A stretch of 34,460 bases of DNA. It comes from Hyphomicrobiales bacterium. Lineage in GTDB: Bacteria; Pseudomonadota; Alphaproteobacteria; Rhizobiales; Devosiaceae. Below are positions 32,626-34,460 of this stretch, in pieces. A program made the translations under genes and the position numbers. The stretch's first letter is position 1; the number at the start of each line of letters is the position of its first letter. The stretch is taken from assembly GCA_900470445.1 (NCBI GenBank), contig UCAU01000070.1, positions 1 to 34,460 on the forward strand, written 5' to 3'. The notes below the pieces were generated by a model. That model was not told where the DNA came from and did no database searches. It saw nothing but the letters and a program-made list of their open reading frames with translations.

Positions 32626-34002
32626 CTATTCGCCGGCGATGCGGGTTTCGCGGGGTGGTTTTTGGGCGTGGACTTCTTCGGCGACGAGGAAGGCCAGTTC
32701 CAGGGCCTGGCTCGCGTTGAGGCGGGGGTCGCAATAGGTGTGGTAGCGATCCGAGAGGGAGGCTTCGGTGACGGCCGAGACGCCGCCGACGCATTCGGTG
32801 ACGTCGTCGCCGGTCATTTCGATATGCACGCCGCCGGCATAGGTGCCCATGTCGCGGTGGATTTCAAAGAAGCTCTTCACTTCCGACAGCACACGCTCGA
32901 AGGGGCGCGTCTTGTAGCCGGTCGAGGCCTTGATGGTGTTGCCATGCATCGGATCAGAGCACCAGACGACGGTGCGGCCGGCGCGCTGCACGGTTTCGAT
33001 CAGGCGCGGCAGGTGATCGTGGATCTTGTCGGAGCCAAAACGGGCGATCAGGGTGATGCGACCGGCCTCATCGGTGGGATTGAGGCGATCGAGCAGGCGC
33101 AGCAGGTCTTCGCTGCTCAGGGTCGGGCCGCATTTGATGCCGATCGGGTTCTTGATGCCGGCGAAATATTCGACATGGGCCGCATCGGGCTGGCGGGTGC
33201 GGTCGCCGATCCACAGCATGTGGCCGGAAGTGGCGTACCAGTCATTGGTGATGGAATCGCGGCGGGTCAGGGCTTCTTCATAGCCGAGCAGCAGGGCTTC
33301 GTGGCTGGTGAAGAAGCTGGTCTGGCGCAGGGCCGGCGTGTTGTCGGGATTGAGGCCGAGCGCGGCCATGAAGGTGATGGCGTCATCGATCTTGCGCGCC
33401 ACTTCCTCGTAGCGCGGATACCAATTGGAGCCCTTCATGAACCCGACGGTCCATTCGTGGATGCGGGTGAGTTCGGCATAGCCGCCCATGGAGAAGGCGC
33501 GCAGCAGATTGAGCGTGGCGGCCGACTGGCGATAGGCCTGCAGCATGCGATCGGGATCGGGGACGCGGGAGGCTTCGGTGAACTCGATGGAATTGATGAT
33601 GTCGCCGCGGTAGCTGGGGAGTTCCACGCCATCGATGGTTTCGGTATCGGCCGAACGCGGCTTGGCGAACTGGCCGGCGACGCGGCCGACCTTGACCACG
33701 GGCTTACTGGCGCCATGGGTCAGCACCACGGCCATTTGCAGGAAGACGCGGAAGAAGTCGCGGATGTGATCGGCCCCATGCTCGGCAAAGCTCTCGGCGC
33801 AATCGCCACCCTGCAGCAGGAAGGCCTCGCCACGGGCCACTGCGGCGAGCTTGGACTTGAGATCGCGCGCCTCGCCGGCAAAGACCAGTGGGGGGAACGT
33901 GCCCAATTGACGCTCGGCCTCGGCCAGAGCCGCACTGTCTGGATAGGCAGGCACCTGCGAGATGGGCTTGTCGCGCCAGCTATTGGGGGTCCAGGTGGTC
34001 AT
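32626..34002 (-). CDS. Class II 3-deoxy-7-phosphoheptulonate (DAHP) synthase
   Basis: The first step of aromatic amino-acid synthesis: phosphoenolpyruvate plus erythrose 4-phosphate to DAHP. The 458 residues fit the class II (plant/Mycobacterium-like) family, which is unrelated in sequence to E. coli AroFGH. LLQGGDCAESF near residue 63-73 has the metal-site cysteine, VGRVAGQFAKPRSADTE follows, and later WIGDRTRQ, GIKCGPTLSSEDL, WCSDPMHGNT, HIEMTGDDVTECVGG and CDPRLNASQALELAF complete the active site. The start MTTWTPNSWRDKPISQVPAY is standard; ATG 34002 has a weak purine-rich upstream site. Symbols aroG/aroF are both used, so none is given. Likely monocistronic, upstream of a hairpin and the outer-membrane gene. 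Confidence 0.94.
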   Translation of the reverse strand: MTTWTPNSWRDKPISQVPAYPDSAALAEAERQLGTFPPLVFAGEARDLKSKLAAVARGEAFLLQGGDCAESFAEHGADHIRDFFRVFLQMAVVLTHGASKPVVKVGRVAGQFAKPRSADTETIDGVELPSYRGDIINSIEFTEASRVPDPDRMLQAYRQSAATLNLLRAFSMGGYAELTRIHEWTVGFMKGSNWYPRYEEVARKIDDAITFMAALGLNPDNTPALRQTSFFTSHEALLLGYEEALTRRDSITNDWYATSGHMLWIGDRTRQPDAAHVEYFAGIKNPIGIKCGPTLSSEDLLRLLDRLNPTDEAGRITLIARFGSDKIHDHLPRLIETVQRAGRTVVWCSDPMHGNTIKASTGYKTRPFERVLSEVKSFFEIHRDMGTYAGGVHIEMTGDDVTECVGGVSAVTEASLSDRYHTYCDPRLNASQALELAFLVAEEVHAQKPPRETRIAGE

Positions 34003-34093
34003 GTCGGGTCTCGCTCGCGCGGGTTACGGATTGTTGCGGGCGGAATACCAAGGGCGGCGGGCCGGGACAAGGATATTCGGGGTGGGCTTTAGT

Positions 34094-34241
34094 CTAGGAC
34101 CAATCGACATTCAACTGATGCTGGCCTGCAAATGCAGGTTTTCTGCGCTTCCGGTGCTCACGTACCCAAAAGTACGCTGCGCTCCGGTTCTCGAAAACCA
34201 CCATTTTCGGCTCAGCCTGAGTGAATGTCGATTGGTCCTAG
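34094..34241. mobile_element. 148-bp inverted-repeat element (MITE-like)
   Basis: The ends CTAGGACCAATCGACATTCA (34094-34113) and its exact complement (34222-34241) form perfect 20-bp terminal inverted repeats. Inside, GGTTTTC (34137-34143) pairs with GAAAACC (34193-34199) and CGTAC (34161-34165) with GTACG (34172-34176), so nearly the whole unit can fold into one long imperfect hairpin. CTGCGCT with CCGGT also recurs as a direct repeat inside. No open frame of note is contained. It ends in CTAG on both sides, and no longer target duplication is visible. It resembles a small non-autonomous transposable repeat; mobility is inference. Confidence 0.7.
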
Positions 34242-34279
34242 GGCGCACGGAAGCGCCGCCTGTGCTGCGGTTGTCGGGT

Positions 34280-34422
34280 AGACGGACGGACCCCGAGACC
34301 AGATTCGCCTCGTGAGTAAATAAATATGAGGCGCAACTTGCCTCGGGGCGCCGGGCCTTGGTCGGAAGGCAGCATCGCGACCCCAGCAGGTGACCGTAGC
34401 CCTCCCGCCCGCTGATCCGTCT
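34280..34422. other. Non-coding region with nested complementary stems (possible structured RNA)
   Basis: Three nested perfect pairings are visible: AGACGGA (34280-34286) with TCCGTCT (34416-34422), CCCCGAG (34291-34297) with CTCGGGG (34342-34348), and CGCCTC (34306-34311) with GAGGCG (34328-34333) around an AT-rich 16-base loop. A further hairpin GCCTT/AAGGC lies at 34355-34370. No translation in any frame looks like a protein. Strand, limits and identity are unknown, and the window ends 38 bases on. It could be a small RNA, a leader of a gene beyond the edge, or another repeat. Confidence 0.35.
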
Positions 34423-34460
34423 GCGCATCCCGGAGCAAGGCGCGACCCCCACTCCCCCGG

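Noticed and set aside
32542..34092. 516-codon open frame on the plus strand
   Set aside because: Antisense to the class II DAHP synthase, whose active-site motifs are unambiguous; the Gly/Ala/Asp-rich shadow has no motif and begins in a repeat.
34355..34375. GGAAGGCAGCA resembling the SRP RNA tetraloop region
   Set aside because: The expected CAGG on the 5' side of the symmetric loop is missing and the surrounding stems do not fit an SRP RNA.
34430..34442. CCCGGAGCAAGG resembling an RNase P conserved segment
   Set aside because: The following AAATAGG is absent and none of the 5' RNase P core is present upstream.
1..34460. CRISPR arrays, tRNA or rRNA genes, prophage or intact insertion sequence
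   Set aside because: No regularly spaced repeat-spacer array, no tRNA TPsiC arm in a cloverleaf context, no rRNA core sequence and no transposase or phage protein was seen in reading the window.

Overview
The window reads as chromosomal DNA of a GC-rich alphaproteobacterium of the Hyphomicrobiales. The gene set resembles Devosia or a close relative, but the genus is an inference from recalled family resemblance, not a search. Supporting signs are the very large NAD-dependent glutamate dehydrogenase, the Atm1-type exporter beside an ArsR regulator, a class II DAHP synthase, citramalate synthase CimA beside GFA proteins, a DUF2865 protein, a LysM/Ig-like protein, and several families of small GC-rich intergenic repeats. 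Most of the window is core metabolism. Small accessory islands are a Phd/Doc toxin-antitoxin pair, repeat clusters and a MITE-like element.

Layout. At 1-368 (minus) is the N-terminus of a periplasmic sulfate-binding protein, divergent from the 1564-residue glutamate dehydrogenase (669-5363). Then on the plus strand come fructose-1,6-bisphosphatase, an AGE-family sugar epimerase/isomerase with a strong promoter/operator, an SDR oxidoreductase, and the overlapping pair nadC-cysQ. A PadR regulator, an RND adaptor and an RND pump form an operon (10845-16014) closed by a clear rho-independent terminator. A phd-doc pair follows (16141-16761).

From 16903 to 25989 genes run on the minus strand: cysS, then a DUF559 protein, three tandem GFA paralogues, cimA and a LysM protein as an overlapping chain, and then a separate arsR-atm1 operon with its own palindromic operator. 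After a 28-residue membrane peptide (plus) and an FAH-family hydrolase (minus), a secreted DUF2865 protein (plus) converges with and overlaps gltX. nadE-gltX, an outer-membrane beta-barrel protein and class II DAHP synthase complete the minus strand. The right edge holds a 148-bp inverted-repeat element and a structured non-coding stretch.

How the genes fit together. NAD biosynthesis appears twice (nadC, nadE). Sulfate use appears at the sulfate-binding protein and cysQ. Isoleucine and aromatic amino-acid entry steps are cimA and the DAHP synthase. Two systems look inducible by ligand or stress: padR-RND, with three 15-bp-phased direct repeats over its promoter, and arsR-atm1, with an ATCGT-N6-ACGAT palindrome. 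No CRISPR array, rRNA, tRNA, phage or full insertion sequence was seen. The least explained items are the intergenic repeat family whose central hairpin changes sequence but keeps pairing, the nested-stem region at the right edge, and the coupled GFA triplet upstream of cimA.
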